64,000 bases of DNA from positions 62,001-126,000 of the forward strand of contig NZ_JAMXSR020000004.1 in NCBI RefSeq assembly GCF_024124765.2. The letters run 5' to 3'. This document shows, one piece after another, positions 9,664 to 19,040 of this stretch; the first letter of the stretch is position 1, and every line of letters begins with the position of its first letter. A model generated the notes under the pieces. That model was given only the letters and a program-made list of their open reading frames with translations. It was not told where the DNA came from and did no database searches. Origin of the DNA: Sphingomonas sp. H160509. Its GTDB lineage: Bacteria; Pseudomonadota; Alphaproteobacteria; Sphingomonadales; Sphingomonadaceae. The translations under genes and the position numbers were made by a program.

Positions 9664-10899
9664 TTAGCTCCTAATGCGTGACAGGACGCGGGCGGCGACA
9701 TTACTCCGGGCGGCAAGCTTGCGTCCGTAGCGCAACGCGGTGGACGGCGACGACCAGCGCAACGCCTGCGCAATACCAACACCGTCCTCGCCGGCCGCGA
9801 AGAGATCTTGGGTGAGCCCCACGCGCAACGAGTGGCTCGACAACGCGCGCGCCGCCTCCTCGACCTTCGCGATCGGCATCTCGACCAGCCCCTGATCGAA
9901 CGCACTCAGCGCCACCCGCCGATAGATCCCGTTGACGCCCTGCCGGCTCAGCGACGCGGTCCCAACGGTATAGACCGTCCGCGCCGGCTCCGCCCTCTTG
10001 CCCTTCAGCTTCTCCTGCCAGTGCCGCGTGTGCCCAGGGATCGCCTCGTACGCCATCGGCGGGACCGCGGCGCGCAAACGGCGCCGATCAACCCCAACGC
10101 GGCGGAAGACCGGCCCCTCGGTGATAGCACTCGCGACCAGCCAGGCGCCGACCCGGCGCATCGTGTCCGCGGACAGCCAGCCCCAGGCCCCCTGCCCTTC
10201 CTGATCGGTCTTGGACGATGGTATGAACAGGAGCGCCGAGCCATCACTGTGCGGATCGATGTGCGCGACGGTGACCGCGACGAGTTCACTGACGCGCAAT
10301 CCCGCATCATAGCCGAGCGACAGTAATGCAGCATCGCGCAAGCCCTGCAAATCGCCGCCACAGGCGCCGAGCAGTGCGGTCAGCGTGAAACCCTTGGTAT
10401 GGGGATCTAGCGAGGCTCCGAAGCGCAACGGGGCAGCCTGACGCTGAGCAGCGCCACGTCGTCGGCGCAGGCCCTTGAGCGCGGCACGGACCATGACGTG
10501 GCTGGTGGGCGCATGCCCCCTCTCCTGCATTCCTGACAGACCGTGTGCGGTGGCGAGACTGGCAACCCGCCGGGCGACCGTGGCGGGCTTGGCGCCGCGC
10601 GTCTCGAGCATGGCGATGTAGCGGACCAGGTTTTCGGGCTCAGCGGGCAGCGGGGCGACACGGGTGTCCTCACACCAACGCAGATAGCAGGCCAGGTCCG
10701 ACGCCAGTGCCGCCTTGCTCGCTGCTGCCATCGCGCCAAGCTGCGCGTCAAAGCCGATCTCGCTGACAGGGCCGGCATCAGCGGACAGCGCAAGACCCAG
10801 CAACCGGGTAACGCGGGCATCGATCGGCTCGACGATCCCACGCCGCGCGCGGACCGGCAGCCCCTCCCCGTCGGTACGATGGACTACGATCTCGCTCAT
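9664..10899 (-). CDS. Tyrosine recombinase / site-specific integrase
   Basis: 411 residues, phage-integrase superfamily. The N-terminal SAM-like core-binding domain covers roughly residues 45-140 and the catalytic domain 165-405. The active-site set is visible: R202 in GLRVSEL, K230 in PSSKTD, H356 and R359 in HSLR, W382 and nucleophile Y391 in RYGRKL. Such enzymes on sphingomonad plasmids resolve multimers or integrate elements. The gene points away from the next gene to the right, and a perfect inverted repeat at 10961-10985, just upstream of its start, is a candidate core site or operator. Intact frame. Confidence 0.88.
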   Translation of the reverse strand: MSEIVVHRTDGEGLPVRARRGIVEPIDARVTRLLGLALSADAGPVSEIGFDAQLGAMAAASKAALASDLACYLRWCEDTRVAPLPAEPENLVRYIAMLETRGAKPATVARRVASLATAHGLSGMQERGHAPTSHVMVRAALKGLRRRRGAAQRQAAPLRFGASLDPHTKGFTLTALLGACGGDLQGLRDAALLSLGYDAGLRVSELVAVTVAHIDPHSDGSALLFIPSSKTDQEGQGAWGWLSADTMRRVGAWLVASAITEGPVFRRVGVDRRRLRAAVPPMAYEAIPGHTRHWQEKLKGKRAEPARTVYTVGTASLSRQGVNGIYRRVALSAFDQGLVEMPIAKVEEAARALSSHSLRVGLTQDLFAAGEDGVGIAQALRWSSPSTALRYGRKLAARSNVAARVLSRIRS

Positions 10900-10960
10900 A
10901 CCGCACGTGTCCGCTGGTCCGTTTTACCCTGCATTCCGCCTGTGTATCACATCCCTGTAG

Positions 10961-10985
10961 TTACCATAATGTCCGATTATGGTAA
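10961..10985. promoter_or_regulatory. Perfect 10-bp inverted repeat upstream of the integrase
   Basis: TTACCATAAT, five-base spacer GTCCG, then ATTATGGTAA. It lies in the divergent region between the integrase start and the next forward gene. Arm length is in the range of a tyrosine-recombinase core site, but it could equally be an operator for either gene. Confidence 0.6.
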
Positions 10986-11033
10986 GTGGAGGAGGAAGGC
11001 AGATGGCGATGCCTAGTAATTTGTCTATTGCTA

Positions 11034-11057
11034 GCGTACCAAACTGCTTGGGTACGC
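11034..11057. promoter_or_regulatory. Inverted repeat GCGTACC / GGTACGC
   Basis: Seven-base perfect arms with a ten-base spacer, extended by near-matches AA and TT. Located between the longer palindrome and the start of the forward gene at 11110; possible operator. Confidence 0.4.
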
Positions 11058-11109
11058 GTTCGGTCGACTGGCTGGCGCAGCGCGCTTTGCGTCCCCCAAA
11101 ATCCGCAGG

Positions 11110-12112
11110 ATGTCGGCCTGGCAACCGTTACAGGCGCTTGGCGTGCGTATCGGCACGACGCCGGCGCCGGTGATGTCGGCCCTGCGCACCAGCCAGCCAA
11201 GTAGCGACCCTAGCTCGATCCTTATGACCGACGACCCGCGCCGCGACGCCGTCGTGCTTTGGCTCGCTGCCAACGGTGTGCCGGCAATCGCGGACGTCGC
11301 GACGACCGTCGTTCGCATGGTCAACGCGACCCGCGGTTTCGAGGTCGAAGCGCTGGCGTTGCTCGATGCTGCGCAAGACGCGGTGTCAGATGTGCCTTCC
11401 AATGGCACCCTCACCCAAGCCTGCGGGCTGGTGGACCTAGGTCCAGATCATCCACTTCAGGGTCTGGCTTGCGCCACAGCTGCAGTCGACAGTCTGATTA
11501 CTATGGCGGATTTCGCTGAAGGTCAGGGACGTGATGCGATGCTCCCCCCCTCCCGTACGATGCATCATTACATCGCACCCGATCCGGCGGAATGCTGGGC
11601 CCTGAACTTCGCGTTTGTCGCCCGCAGTGTCGCGCCGTCCGTGACAGGAATCGTCCCCCCCTACGGTATTTCGGCTCGATCTGAATGACACCGAACGATC
11701 TGCTGCGCTCGTCGATCATAGCATCCAGTCGGCGTCCGCAGCGTTCAGGGGCCTAGAGGACATCGAGAGCGCTCTTTACCGCGGTCGCGACGCCCTCGCC
11801 GGCCTATCGCGCAACGCCCGTGCCGCTGACGCTTGGGCTCTCAGTACCGCGTTCGGGCCGATCACGCGTGCACAGATTGGACGTGTGCTTGGCCTGTCGC
11901 GCTCGGGTGCGGATATACAGGCACACGCGCTCGCCGCTGCCGGACTCGTTAGCTTGAAACCGGGGGGCCGGTTAATCCCCGCCCCGCCCAACCCGTCCGC
12001 GTCAGCACCGGCATTCCTTGATGCAGGGCCGCTGGGTGCAGCGAGCGCGGATCTCGACCTTGCGATGGAGGAAATAGACCACCTGTTGTCGATTAGGCGC
12101 GACGCTGGCTGA
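11110..12112 (+). CDS. Hypothetical protein with C-terminal helix-turn-helix, one frameshift
   Basis: About 333 residues after repair. The frame from 11110 ends at 11688, while the next frame continues without a stop from 11660 to 12112; the switch falls in a run of seven C at 11655-11661, and dropping one C joins them as VPPTVFRLDLND. The C-terminal third (ADAWALSTAFGPITRAQIGRVLG, then SRSGADIQAHALAAAGLV) reads as a winged or simple helix-turn-helix. The family is not recognised. Its position divergent from the integrase and next to the partition genes suggests a plasmid-maintenance or regulatory role, which is inference only. Confidence 0.55.
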
Positions 12113-12286
12113 ATGATATTTAGGCGCAGTCTAGCGCCGCCATGATCACGGTCGGGGTAGGTGATTTAGGTTCTTCGGCTCTGCTACATTCCTGTCAAAG
12201 CCGCCCGAGCCGGTAGCGCAGTTTACCGGGTTTGTTCGATAACCCGATTAGCGAAATGCCACGAGTAAAATTGGCATCACCCGCGC

Positions 12287-12592
12287 CTACTCGTGATCAT
12301 GTTGCTGTTCTATATAAAGCTTCCAGGCCTCCTCAAGAATAACCCCCTGCGTGACGCCCCTTCTCTGCGCTTCGTAGGCTATCGCGTCAGACACGTCCGG
12401 CATTACTTTCGCATGGATCTGACCTGTCCTCGGGCTCGGTTGCCGACCGCGGCGCCTTTCGGTTCCCTCCCTGGCAACGAAGCCGTGGTCCACGGCCGCG
12501 GCGTCGGCGGCGGCAACCGACCGTTGATCTGAGCCCTTGCCGCGCGATTTCAGACTACCGAGGTCAATTTTGAACGGTGCCTCGTCAGTCAT
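12287..12592 (-). CDS. Small ParA partner protein, likely DNA-binding
   Basis: 101 residues. The first 55 are basic and low in structure; the last 45 (IHAKVMPDVSDAIAYEAQRRGVTQGVILEEAW) fit a ribbon-helix-helix fold as in ParG/ParR-type centromere-binding partners. Its ATG overlaps the parA stop by 8 bases, so the two are co-translated. By analogy with type Ib partition systems it should bind repeat DNA near parA, and the 17-bp-phased array upstream of parA is the obvious target. No ParB-type domain is present. Confidence 0.65.
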   Translation of the reverse strand: MTDEAPFKIDLGSLKSRGKGSDQRSVAAADAAAVDHGFVAREGTERRRGRQPSPRTGQIHAKVMPDVSDAIAYEAQRRGVTQGVILEEAWKLYIEQQHDHE

Positions 12593-13253
12593 TTTGTAAT
12601 CCCTTCATCAAACGCTGCAGTACAGCTTTCGCAAATAGTTCAGCATTCTTACGCGCTGCGTCGGCATTACCTTGCGGCGGCATCGTATAAAGGTCGCCGC
12701 CAAACTCGAAGAGGCTTGAGAACGCGGCTCGTTCGAGCAGGTCAGGTTCTATGACATCGATCCCCTGCCCTCGCAGAGACGCTGCAATCCCGGAATGTTG
12801 TTTTGACTTCACTGTCTTTGTCATGGTGAATACTATCGCTAAGGGAATAGCGCGCCCAAGCGCTTCCTCTTCCTCTTGGATCAAAGCGATCGTTCGCGAC
12901 CCAACTGTTGCATCCAAGGTTGTTGCCCGCATCGGGGTGACCACGAGATCGGCTTGTGAAATGGCTCGCGACATCAACCGGGATGCGATCCCTTCAAGGT
13001 CAACAATGACGATTTGTCCGTCACGATCGTTTTCCTTGATCGTTTTGATGATGGTCGCGTCAGTAATGTCGGCGATGACCTTCACACGGTTTGGCTTTTC
13101 CCCACGAGACGCCCAATGGCTGACCGATCTGTTAGGGTCGCAGTCGAGAAGTGTAACGGGTACACCAGCGTGAGCAAGTTGCGTTGCCAGAATCACAGCT
13201 GTCGTACTTTTCCCGGCGCCACCTTTCGGAGACGCGATCGCGATCGTAGGCAT
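12585..13253 (-). CDS. parA: ParA family partition ATPase
   Basis: 222 residues, the short ParA type without an N-terminal DNA-binding domain. The deviant Walker A motif KGGAGKST is at residues 10-17, Walker A' DCDPN at 37-41, and the Walker B-like IVIVDLEG further on. ParA ATPases segregate plasmid copies by acting with a centromere-bound partner. The start is supported by GGAGGG just upstream. The array of ACCGGATA boxes begins 27 bases before the start codon, so the partner protein probably also represses this promoter. Intact. Confidence 0.9.
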   Translation of the reverse strand: MPTIAIASPKGGAGKSTTAVILATQLAHAGVPVTLLDCDPNRSVSHWASRGEKPNRVKVIADITDATIIKTIKENDRDGQIVIVDLEGIASRLMSRAISQADLVVTPMRATTLDATVGSRTIALIQEEEEALGRAIPLAIVFTMTKTVKSKQHSGIAASLRGQGIDVIEPDLLERAAFSSLFEFGGDLYTMPPQGNADAARKNAELFAKAVLQRLMKGLQND

Positions 13254-13279
13254 CAGACCCTCCGCGGATTAGCCAATTT

Positions 13280-14276
13280 ACCGGATAAACACATTACAAG
13301 GCAAATCCGGTTATTCGTCTTATCCGGTTCCGCCTCGTCATGGTTTCCTTCGAAGAGTGTTAGATATACCGGATTTATATAGCAACCAGATATCACTTGA
13401 AATTGGATTTCTCTGATCATCCGGTAACTAGGTTTATCCGGTTAGTCCATAAATCCGATTTTATGGCTTATCAGGTTGCGTTGTCACCGGTTCTCTGCTG
13501 GGCCTTGCTACGTAGGCACCATGTGAGGTCTAACTCGCGCAAAAAAACGATAGTTGGAGACCATTCGTTCCTCCCTTCTCTTCCCCGCACGGACCGGGTC
13601 ACGAAGGCTAACCTACTTACCGGATTTATCGACCAACCGGATAACAATAGTTACCCGGTGCTCGTGATAATCTGGTGCGATCAGCAGCCTGCTTCGATTG
13701 CCGTCCGAACCCAATGATCCATGAAAATTAATCCAATGTGGCGGTATGGGCGGGACCCCGACCAGCCCCAATATCCGACGCTGCAAATAAGTAGTAAGGC
13801 CGGGCCAATATCAAAACCAGATATTTGAGTCATCCGGTAGTGGAAGACACCCGATTTTTAGAGTCACCAGATATGTCAATTTACCAGATAGCTAGGTTAA
13901 CCGGATAGGTAGGTTTACCAGGGAGGCATTCTAACCCGATAGGTAACTTGTACCTGATAAGCTGTGTTACCGGGTAGGTTGGGTTACTCGAAAAGTTGGG
14001 TTATCTGGTGGTCCGGTAACCGGTAGGTACGGTTGCCCGCTAGGGGCGGTTACTCGATAAGTCCAAGCACCGGATAATCCTGCTAACCGGATATGCGCAG
14101 CTATTGGATAGGGCTAAGTGCCGGAGTTCACAACTATCGGCAAATCGCGTCTACAATCATGTACTTACGCCAGACAGGATCAAAGGCGAACTGATTAGCA
14201 AAAAGTTCGGTTATCACAGAGACCCGATAATTGGTTTAACCGGGTCGACTAACCTGATATGATCACATATCGGATC
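13280..14276. repeat. Array of ACCGGATA-like boxes at 17-bp spacing, putative centromere
   Basis: Degenerate 8-bp boxes (consensus A-C/T-C-N-G-G/A-T/A-A/T, with a CCGG core that reads similarly on both strands) recur at a 17-base step. The clearest unbroken run starts at 13816 and includes 13833, 13866, 13883, 13900, 13917, 13934, 13952, 13969, 13986, 14003, 14019, 14035, 14052, 14069, 14086, 14103 and 14120. Other runs in the same step lie at 13304-13328, 13368-13477, 13619-13676 and 14205-14246. The array contains no convincing gene and directly precedes parA. It is best explained as the partition site, with the boxes nearest parA doubling as operator. Confidence 0.8.
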
Positions 14277-14280
14277 CAAC

Positions 14281-15203
14281 TTCAAGTAAGCGAGTTGCTC
14301 GGCCAGGCGACCTATGAACCGTGAGAGCTTCAACTCGGATTAGGGACAGACCCGGTTGGAAACTGGCCCCGATAAGCCAACTGACGAACCAGCCGTGTTC
14401 GCGTGAGAAGAAACCGGCTTCGTCGAACCGACCGGGTAGCGGACCATGTGATGCCGAAACTTGGCTATAAACAACGGCATATTTGGCCTGATATGTAAGA
14501 GCGGTACGTCTCTGGCGTCAGATCATGCGCAACATGTGCGACTTGAGGGGCTGCGAACGCCGCGAGCAGCCTCTAGACCTAACACACGCTCGACGTCCTT
14601 TTTCTCATAGCTGCTGCAGGCGTGACCAGCCCGGCGCCGTTTGCCCGTCCGTTATGCCCACGACGTCGATTAGGTCATCATGCCAGGGATCCGACAAACG
14701 GGGGGAGGGGAGGGTGGGGGGTAGTCCGGCGCCTTGAACGTCGCTCGATTTGCACGCCCGCCGCTGATCCGCCAGCGCCGCGCCCCCGCTCACTTTGAAG
14801 GTCGTCGTGGCCATCGCCGCGATCTACTACCTGAAAGCCACCCGACTGCGCCATCAAGTGCTTGGACAAGGGGAGGCGGCAACACTCCGGCTGGTTCGTT
14901 CTGCGCGTCTGTCATCCGGATAATCGCAGCCACTCGTCCCCTTTAGTCAAAGCCTCGCTATCACGTACTCACCTCCTCGATAGTGAGCTTCAACAGCGCC
15001 CCTTGGTCCGTTCATCCCAAGGCACCGTCGACGGTGACCTGTCTCGCCACCGCGTACCTGAGACGCTCGCCGAATGGATTTGGACAATTTGAACCTCCCG
15101 CCCGGCGTCCACCTCGAGCCGTGAGACGCAGTCGATTGCGGCCTGAACGGAGCGACATGCACCTTCGTTGACCCCAGCACCGGCGTTCAGGAACAGCACT
15201 GAT
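14281..15203. other. No gene recognised
   Basis: About 0.9 kb of mixed sequence after the repeat array. The short open frames on both strands are basic and lack ribosome sites or family features. A G-rich run (near 14700-14720) is the only compositional oddity. Confidence 0.4.
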
Positions 15204-15627
15204 CTAGGGCTTGTGGTCAGCCAGCGGCGGATGGACTTTGTGGTGGCCGACGTACCTGCCGCAAACCGGCCGGCATCCTCTTGCAGGCGCGCTAGCTAAT
15301 GCCATCCAGCCTGCCCGGGTGCCCGTAGAGACGTCGGGGTTCAGGCGCATCGCGTCGGCCAGTGATTGATACCCGAAAGCACGAACTTTTGATGAGACGT
15401 CATGCAGTCGGGCACCGGGCCGCCCCGCCACGTCCCAGATCATATCGCCGAGCACACAGGTGAGACGGTTGTAAATAACGGGTGCCAGGCCGTCAGACCT
15501 TAAAATTGCTTCGCCGGCGCAGGCGAGCTCTTGCTGAGTGACGTGGTCGGCAAAGAAGTCCCAGTTACCTATGGCCGGGTCGAGCAAAAGATCCGCATCC
15601 TGGGCGGCATGCAGTCGTGCGAGTTGG
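15204..15627 (-). pseudogene. C-terminal fragment of an unknown protein fused to IS6 debris
   Basis: In one frame a protein-like stretch runs on from the end of the broken IS6 transposase, with regular composition (for example AQDADLLLDPAIGNWDFFADH and FGYQSLADAMRLNPDVSTGT). It has no start of its own. This looks like the 3' part of a gene cut by the IS6 element or a later deletion. The family is not recognised. Confidence 0.35.
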
Positions 15628-15942
15628 CTAAAAGTCGACGGTGTCGCCGTCCTTGTCGACGGCTCGATAGAGGTAGGCCCATTTGCCATTGACCTTGATG
15701 TACGTCTCGTCGACGCGTCAGCTTCGTGAACACCCCGGCCGCTTCCAGTACCAGCGCAAACGCTTCCCCATCTCGGGCGCATAGTGCTGAACCCAGCGGT
15801 ACAGCGTCGTGTGATCGACACTGACGCCCCGTTCCTGCAGCATTTCCTCAAGGTTCCGGTAGCTGATGCCGTATTTGCAATACCAGCGAACGCCCCCGAG
15901 AATGATCTCACCCCTAAAATGCCGCCATTTGAAATCGTTCAC
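15628..15942 (-). pseudogene. IS6 family transposase, truncated and interrupted by a stop
   Basis: Begins with a GTG at 15942 and NDFKWRHFRGEIIL, the standard IS6/IS26-type N-terminus, then WYCKYGISYRNLEEML and VSVDHTTLYRWVQ. A TGA at 15718-15720 replaces the expected Trp before RVDETYIKVNGKWAYLYRAVDKDG. The match ends at a TAG (15628-15630), so only about 100 of roughly 235 residues remain and the second and third catalytic acidic residues are missing. Not functional. Confidence 0.8.
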
Positions 15943-15989
15943 GCACGCTCCACCGCCAGCCCAAAGCCGCCAGATTGACTCACGCCAAT

Positions 15990-16004
15990 TTTTGCAACAG
16001 AGCC
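15990..16004. repeat. IS6-type terminal inverted repeat
   Basis: TTTTGCAACAGAGCC is the reverse complement of GGCTCTGTTGCAAA, the end sequence typical of IS6/IS26 relatives. It lies 48 bases upstream of the transposase start, as expected for the left end. The other end is missing. Confidence 0.8.
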
Positions 16005-16008
16005 CCCT

Positions 16009-16257
16009 ATGCTGCTTGGCCTGTTTTCCCTCGTCACCCTGTTCGCAGACGACATCCACCAGGCCCGGGCCATCGCCGCACGTTCGGCACACTAGTACAC
16101 CAAGCAAGCCATCACTTTCAGCGATGCGCTTGCCGCAGTCCGGCGACAATTGTGGGCCGACCAGACTTTCGCCATGTCCCGACAGGACCCCGACCCGCAA
16201 AAATCACCCGACGCCATCATCGACCGTCTGGTCGATCTTGCCTGCTACGCGGCCTAG
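16009..16257 (+). pseudogene. Transposon-associated ORF remnant with in-frame TAG
   Basis: Reads as 83 codons with one internal amber at 16093-16095 (RSAH-stop-YTKQAITFSDALAAVRRQLW). Related proteins, as far as I recall, have Trp there, so TGG to TAG is likely. The start touches the IS6 end, so its 5' part may have been replaced. A diverged copy of its last 60 bases recurs near 20400-20458. Probably the tail of another insertion-sequence protein; family not identified. Confidence 0.4.
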
Positions 16258-16435
16258 AATGCGGAAAGTCGAGCTGAGATGTTGGTACGCCCGGTCATTG
16301 AGCACGACCGTCTATGATTGTCGCGTAGCGCCTTCTGCCGCTGATGCGCTTGCGGCGTCCATGTTTAGTCCAGCCCCCCCGCAGCCGCCGGGCACCCCTT
16401 CCACCGAGCCATCAAGCACGGCTGGCTGCGTCGAC

Positions 16436-16530
16436 TCGTCTATCGAGCACCGCATCTCGCCTTTTGAGCACAAAACGATTCGTCTTTCGAACACATTGGA
16501 GGTACGTCTCGATTCGTCTATTGAGCACAA
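16436..16530 (+). repeat. Iterons upstream of repA
   Basis: Copies of TCGTCTATCGAGCACA: 16436-16450, a weaker one at 16457-16472, 16480-16495 and 16514-16530. The first three are spaced about 22 bases, two helical turns. The last one ends at the base before the first repA ATG, so RepA binding there should also limit its own expression. Confidence 0.85.
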
Positions 16531-17598
16531 ATGGGGCGGAGTATGGAGAGCCAGTTAGAGATCATCCCGAACCTGTTCCTTGATCGACAGGAACAGCTCC
16601 GGCACCGCGACATAATGAACTTAATGGAGTATCCATTTTTCGCGATCTCCAAGCAACCAGTGTTCGAGACGCGCATCTATGACGACGGTAAAGTCCGCAT
16701 CGAAGTGAAGCCCGGTCATCGAGGGCTGGCGACAATATGGGACAAGGATATTTTGATCTATGTCGCATCCCAGATCAATCGCATGCTTAATGAAGGCGTC
16801 ATAGTCACCCAGAAAGTGCGCTTCCACGCCCATGACTTTTTCATATCATGCGGCCGCTCTGCCGGCGGTAGGGCCTACGAAGATCTAGTCTCGGCATTCG
16901 ATCGCCTTCAATCAACTTCGATCCGTACAAATATAGCCACCAAGAACGGGCAGACTGAGCGCACATTTTTCTCTTGGATAAAGTCAGGCCGCATGACTGA
17001 GCGCATGATCAATGGAAAACCAGTTCTCGGCATGTGCGAAGTCGAGCTCGAGGACTGGGTGTGGCGCCAAATCGTCGAAGACCGCACGATTCTCTCGATC
17101 GACAGCGCCTATTTTCGGCTAACGAGCGGAGTGGCTCGTCGAGTGTACGAGCTCGCCCGTAAGCATTGCGGCCGGCAATCGCACTGGACAATCAGTCTGC
17201 CGAAGCTTGCAGAGAAAATTGGTTATAGCGATGATGACAAACGCAATTTCAAGCGGTTTCTAGGCCAAATCGTCGAAGCGAATGATTTGCCCGAATACGA
17301 GGTCCACATCGCGCTTGTCGGTGATACCGAGGGTAAACGGCTGGCGGATTTTAGATCAGTGCGCGGAATTAAAGGCCTGAAGGCGGTATTTACCCGTCGT
17401 CCGAACGTGCTCGAAAGACGAGATTCTCAGGACGTGCTCGATAGACGTGCGGGAGATTCCCCCAAGCGATTTGAACAGCACGGTCCTTGTCGTGATCGGG
17501 AGGTCCTTCCGCTAGTCGAACCGGAGGAAATGGCAACCGCAGAGGACTTTGCCGGTCTGCTGCAGCGATTCGCCAGCGGGAAGATAGTGTCGAGCTAA
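16531..17598 (+). CDS. repA: RepA-type plasmid replication initiator
   Basis: 355 residues, replication initiator protein A family common on sphingomonad plasmids. Recognisable parts are FLDRQEQLRHRDIMNLMEYPFF near the start, a RIEVKPGHRGLATIWDKDILIY block, and a winged-helix region (SAYFRLTSGVARRVYELARKHCG and SLPKLAEKIGYS). ATG at 16531 is adjacent to an iteron without a ribosome site; ATG at 16543 with GGAG close by is an alternative. Iterons lie on both sides and, inverted, inside the last 200 bases of the gene. It should bind these to open the origin. Intact. Confidence 0.85.
   Translation: MGRSMESQLEIIPNLFLDRQEQLRHRDIMNLMEYPFFAISKQPVFETRIYDDGKVRIEVKPGHRGLATIWDKDILIYVASQINRMLNEGVIVTQKVRFHAHDFFISCGRSAGGRAYEDLVSAFDRLQSTSIRTNIATKNGQTERTFFSWIKSGRMTERMINGKPVLGMCEVELEDWVWRQIVEDRTILSIDSAYFRLTSGVARRVYELARKHCGRQSHWTISLPKLAEKIGYSDDDKRNFKRFLGQIVEANDLPEYEVHIALVGDTEGKRLADFRSVRGIKGLKAVFTRRPNVLERRDSQDVLDRRAGDSPKRFEQHGPCRDREVLPLVEPEEMATAEDFAGLLQRFASGKIVSS
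17407..17447 (-). repeat. Two inverted iterons inside the repA coding region
   Basis: GTGCTCGAAAGACGA at 17407-17421 and GTGCTCGATAGACG at 17434-17447 are reverse complements of the iteron unit. In repA they encode two similar VLERRDSQ / VLDRRAGD segments, so part of the C-terminus appears shaped by binding-site sequence. Confidence 0.8.
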
Positions 17599-17605
17599 GG
17601 GATCC

Positions 17606-17720
17606 TCGTCTATTGAACACAAGGCAAGCCTTTTTTCTCGTCTATCGAGCACGGTCTCGACCGTCTATCGAGCACATGGAGCTCGTCTATCGAACACATC
17701 TATTCGTCTATCGAACACAA
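17606..17720 (+). repeat. Iteron cluster downstream of repA, likely origin
   Basis: Five copies of TCGTCTATYGARCACA at 17606-17622, 17638-17652, 17661-17676, 17683-17698 and 17704-17720; the last four step by 21-23 bases. They are in the same direction as the upstream set. This cluster is the best candidate for the replication origin, followed by an AT-richer stretch (17740-17820). Confidence 0.85.
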
Positions 17721-17764
17721 GGGTCGACGCAACCCCTTGAATCTAAACGCTTATTTTGGCCCTA

Positions 17765-18030
17765 ACTTACTTAACTTGGAAATAATAACATTGATTCTTA
17801 ACGGAACTACCGAGCAGGAGAGCAAGACGATATGCACGGTGTGAGGCTCCGTTGTGAAGCTGATGCGGAACTGTGCGAAGTCGACCTGGGGCCTGCTCTC
17901 CGAGCAAGGTCTTGAAGCGAACGGAATAGGCTGTCCCGCCACCGGCAAGGCGTAGCGGGGGGACCTCATCGCGCACCATGCTGTAGCTACCTGCGTAACC
18001 GCGACCGGTGATTTTAACGGCGCAAGTGTT
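17765..18030 (-). pseudogene. IS21 family IstA fragment
   Basis: Across broken frames the reverse strand gives a GYAGSYSMVRDEV block, then VRFKTLLGEQA and VDFAQFRISFT, which match the middle of IS21-type IstA transposases. Only about 85 of some 500 residues remain and the frame shifts several times. A dead remnant next to the origin. Confidence 0.55.
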
Positions 18031-18036
18031 GCGCCG

Positions 18037-18440
18037 TCAGCTCTGGATAAGGGTCGGCGAAATCACGGCGTGGCCGTGACCGACGGCCTGACCATTCGCG
18101 ACAGCGATCGAGATCGGCCTGTCGATGACCGGCGGGTTCGCGCATCTCCCGGGTCTCGGCACGGAGCGTACCATAACTCTCGCTTTGATCGATCCGGACC
18201 GAGCCAAAGCCTTGTCAGCTGCGTTGGATGCCGTGGCGTTCTTCGCGCGCGCAGAGCCCGGTGAGGGGCGTGTACGGCCCCATGTGGGTCCGAGTAAGCC
18301 ATGCCGGTCGATCGCGTCTCCTGACACTGCCGAAGCCATTAGCCGTGCCGCCTGAAGCGCCCACCGCTGGGTATGAAGGTAATCAAGGTTCGCATCGATG
18401 GCACTGCGGACAAGTTCCAGATCCGTCATTGCCCGGCTCT
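18037..18440. other. No secure gene
   Basis: Open frames exist on both strands (for example 130 codons in reverse, 76 in forward) but neither shows a ribosome site, known motif or convincing composition. Probably more decayed DNA in the rep-proximal debris. Confidence 0.35.
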
Positions 18441-18479
18441 ATGGCGATCGGGATAGGCATCATCCAATTCACGAGCCGC

Positions 18480-19040
18480 GAGAAACCGGCCGGGATGGGA
18501 GGGGGCGGCTCTGACGATCGATCCACCGCGCACGTGATCCAGCCTCGGCGGCGACGATATCGTCGCGCCAGGTATCGCCCACCATCAGCAACTCACTGGC
18601 CTCGCATCCCAGGCGTGTCGTCAGGCCGGCGTATACCGCTCTCTCAGGCTTGATCGCCCCTGTATCGAAGGGATCAGTGCCAGATATCCACCAGATCACT
18701 CAGGGATGGCCTTCAGCGGGACGGCGTAGGGCAGGGCAGGGTTGGAAGCGACGGCGATCTTCACACCCTGCTCGCGAACTCAGCGTAACGCATCCAGCGT
18801 GTTGGAGTAGAGCGCGATCGCCGCCAGTTCCTCATCCAGCATCGCTAGTTTGGCGCCCGGATGCGGTAACCCCAGTGCAGCGTCATAGTCCGCGAGGCCG
18901 ATCGGCTGAACCATCGGCGAGAGCAGGGGCTCCGCCCGGCCACGGGCTTGCCGGATCAGCCGCTCGAACGGATGCCGCTTGCGACCGATATGGACCAGCA
19001 TACCGAACGCATCGAATGCAACTGCACGGGTGACCGCATA
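18480..19040 (-). pseudogene. HAD-superfamily hydrolase, multiply frameshifted
   Basis: The parts are in order but different frames: FDAFGMLVHIGRKRHPF (motif I region, where the usual DxFGT-L Asp is present), LAMLDEELAAIALYS, then VKIAVASNPALPY (motif II region) and the last block ELLMVGDTWRDDIVAAEAG (motif IV). At least two shifts and stops separate them and no start codon is evident. A normal protein would be about 220 residues. Unlike most broken genes here it needs several repairs not centred on homopolymers, so true decay is likely. Confidence 0.6.

Noticed and set aside
13280..14276. CRISPR array
   Set aside because: The units are 8-bp degenerate boxes at 17-bp steps; no long identical repeats, no unique spacers of constant size and no cas genes.
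17606..17720. CRISPR-like short repeats
   Set aside because: Same unit occurs upstream of and inside repA with 22-bp phasing, so they are iterons.
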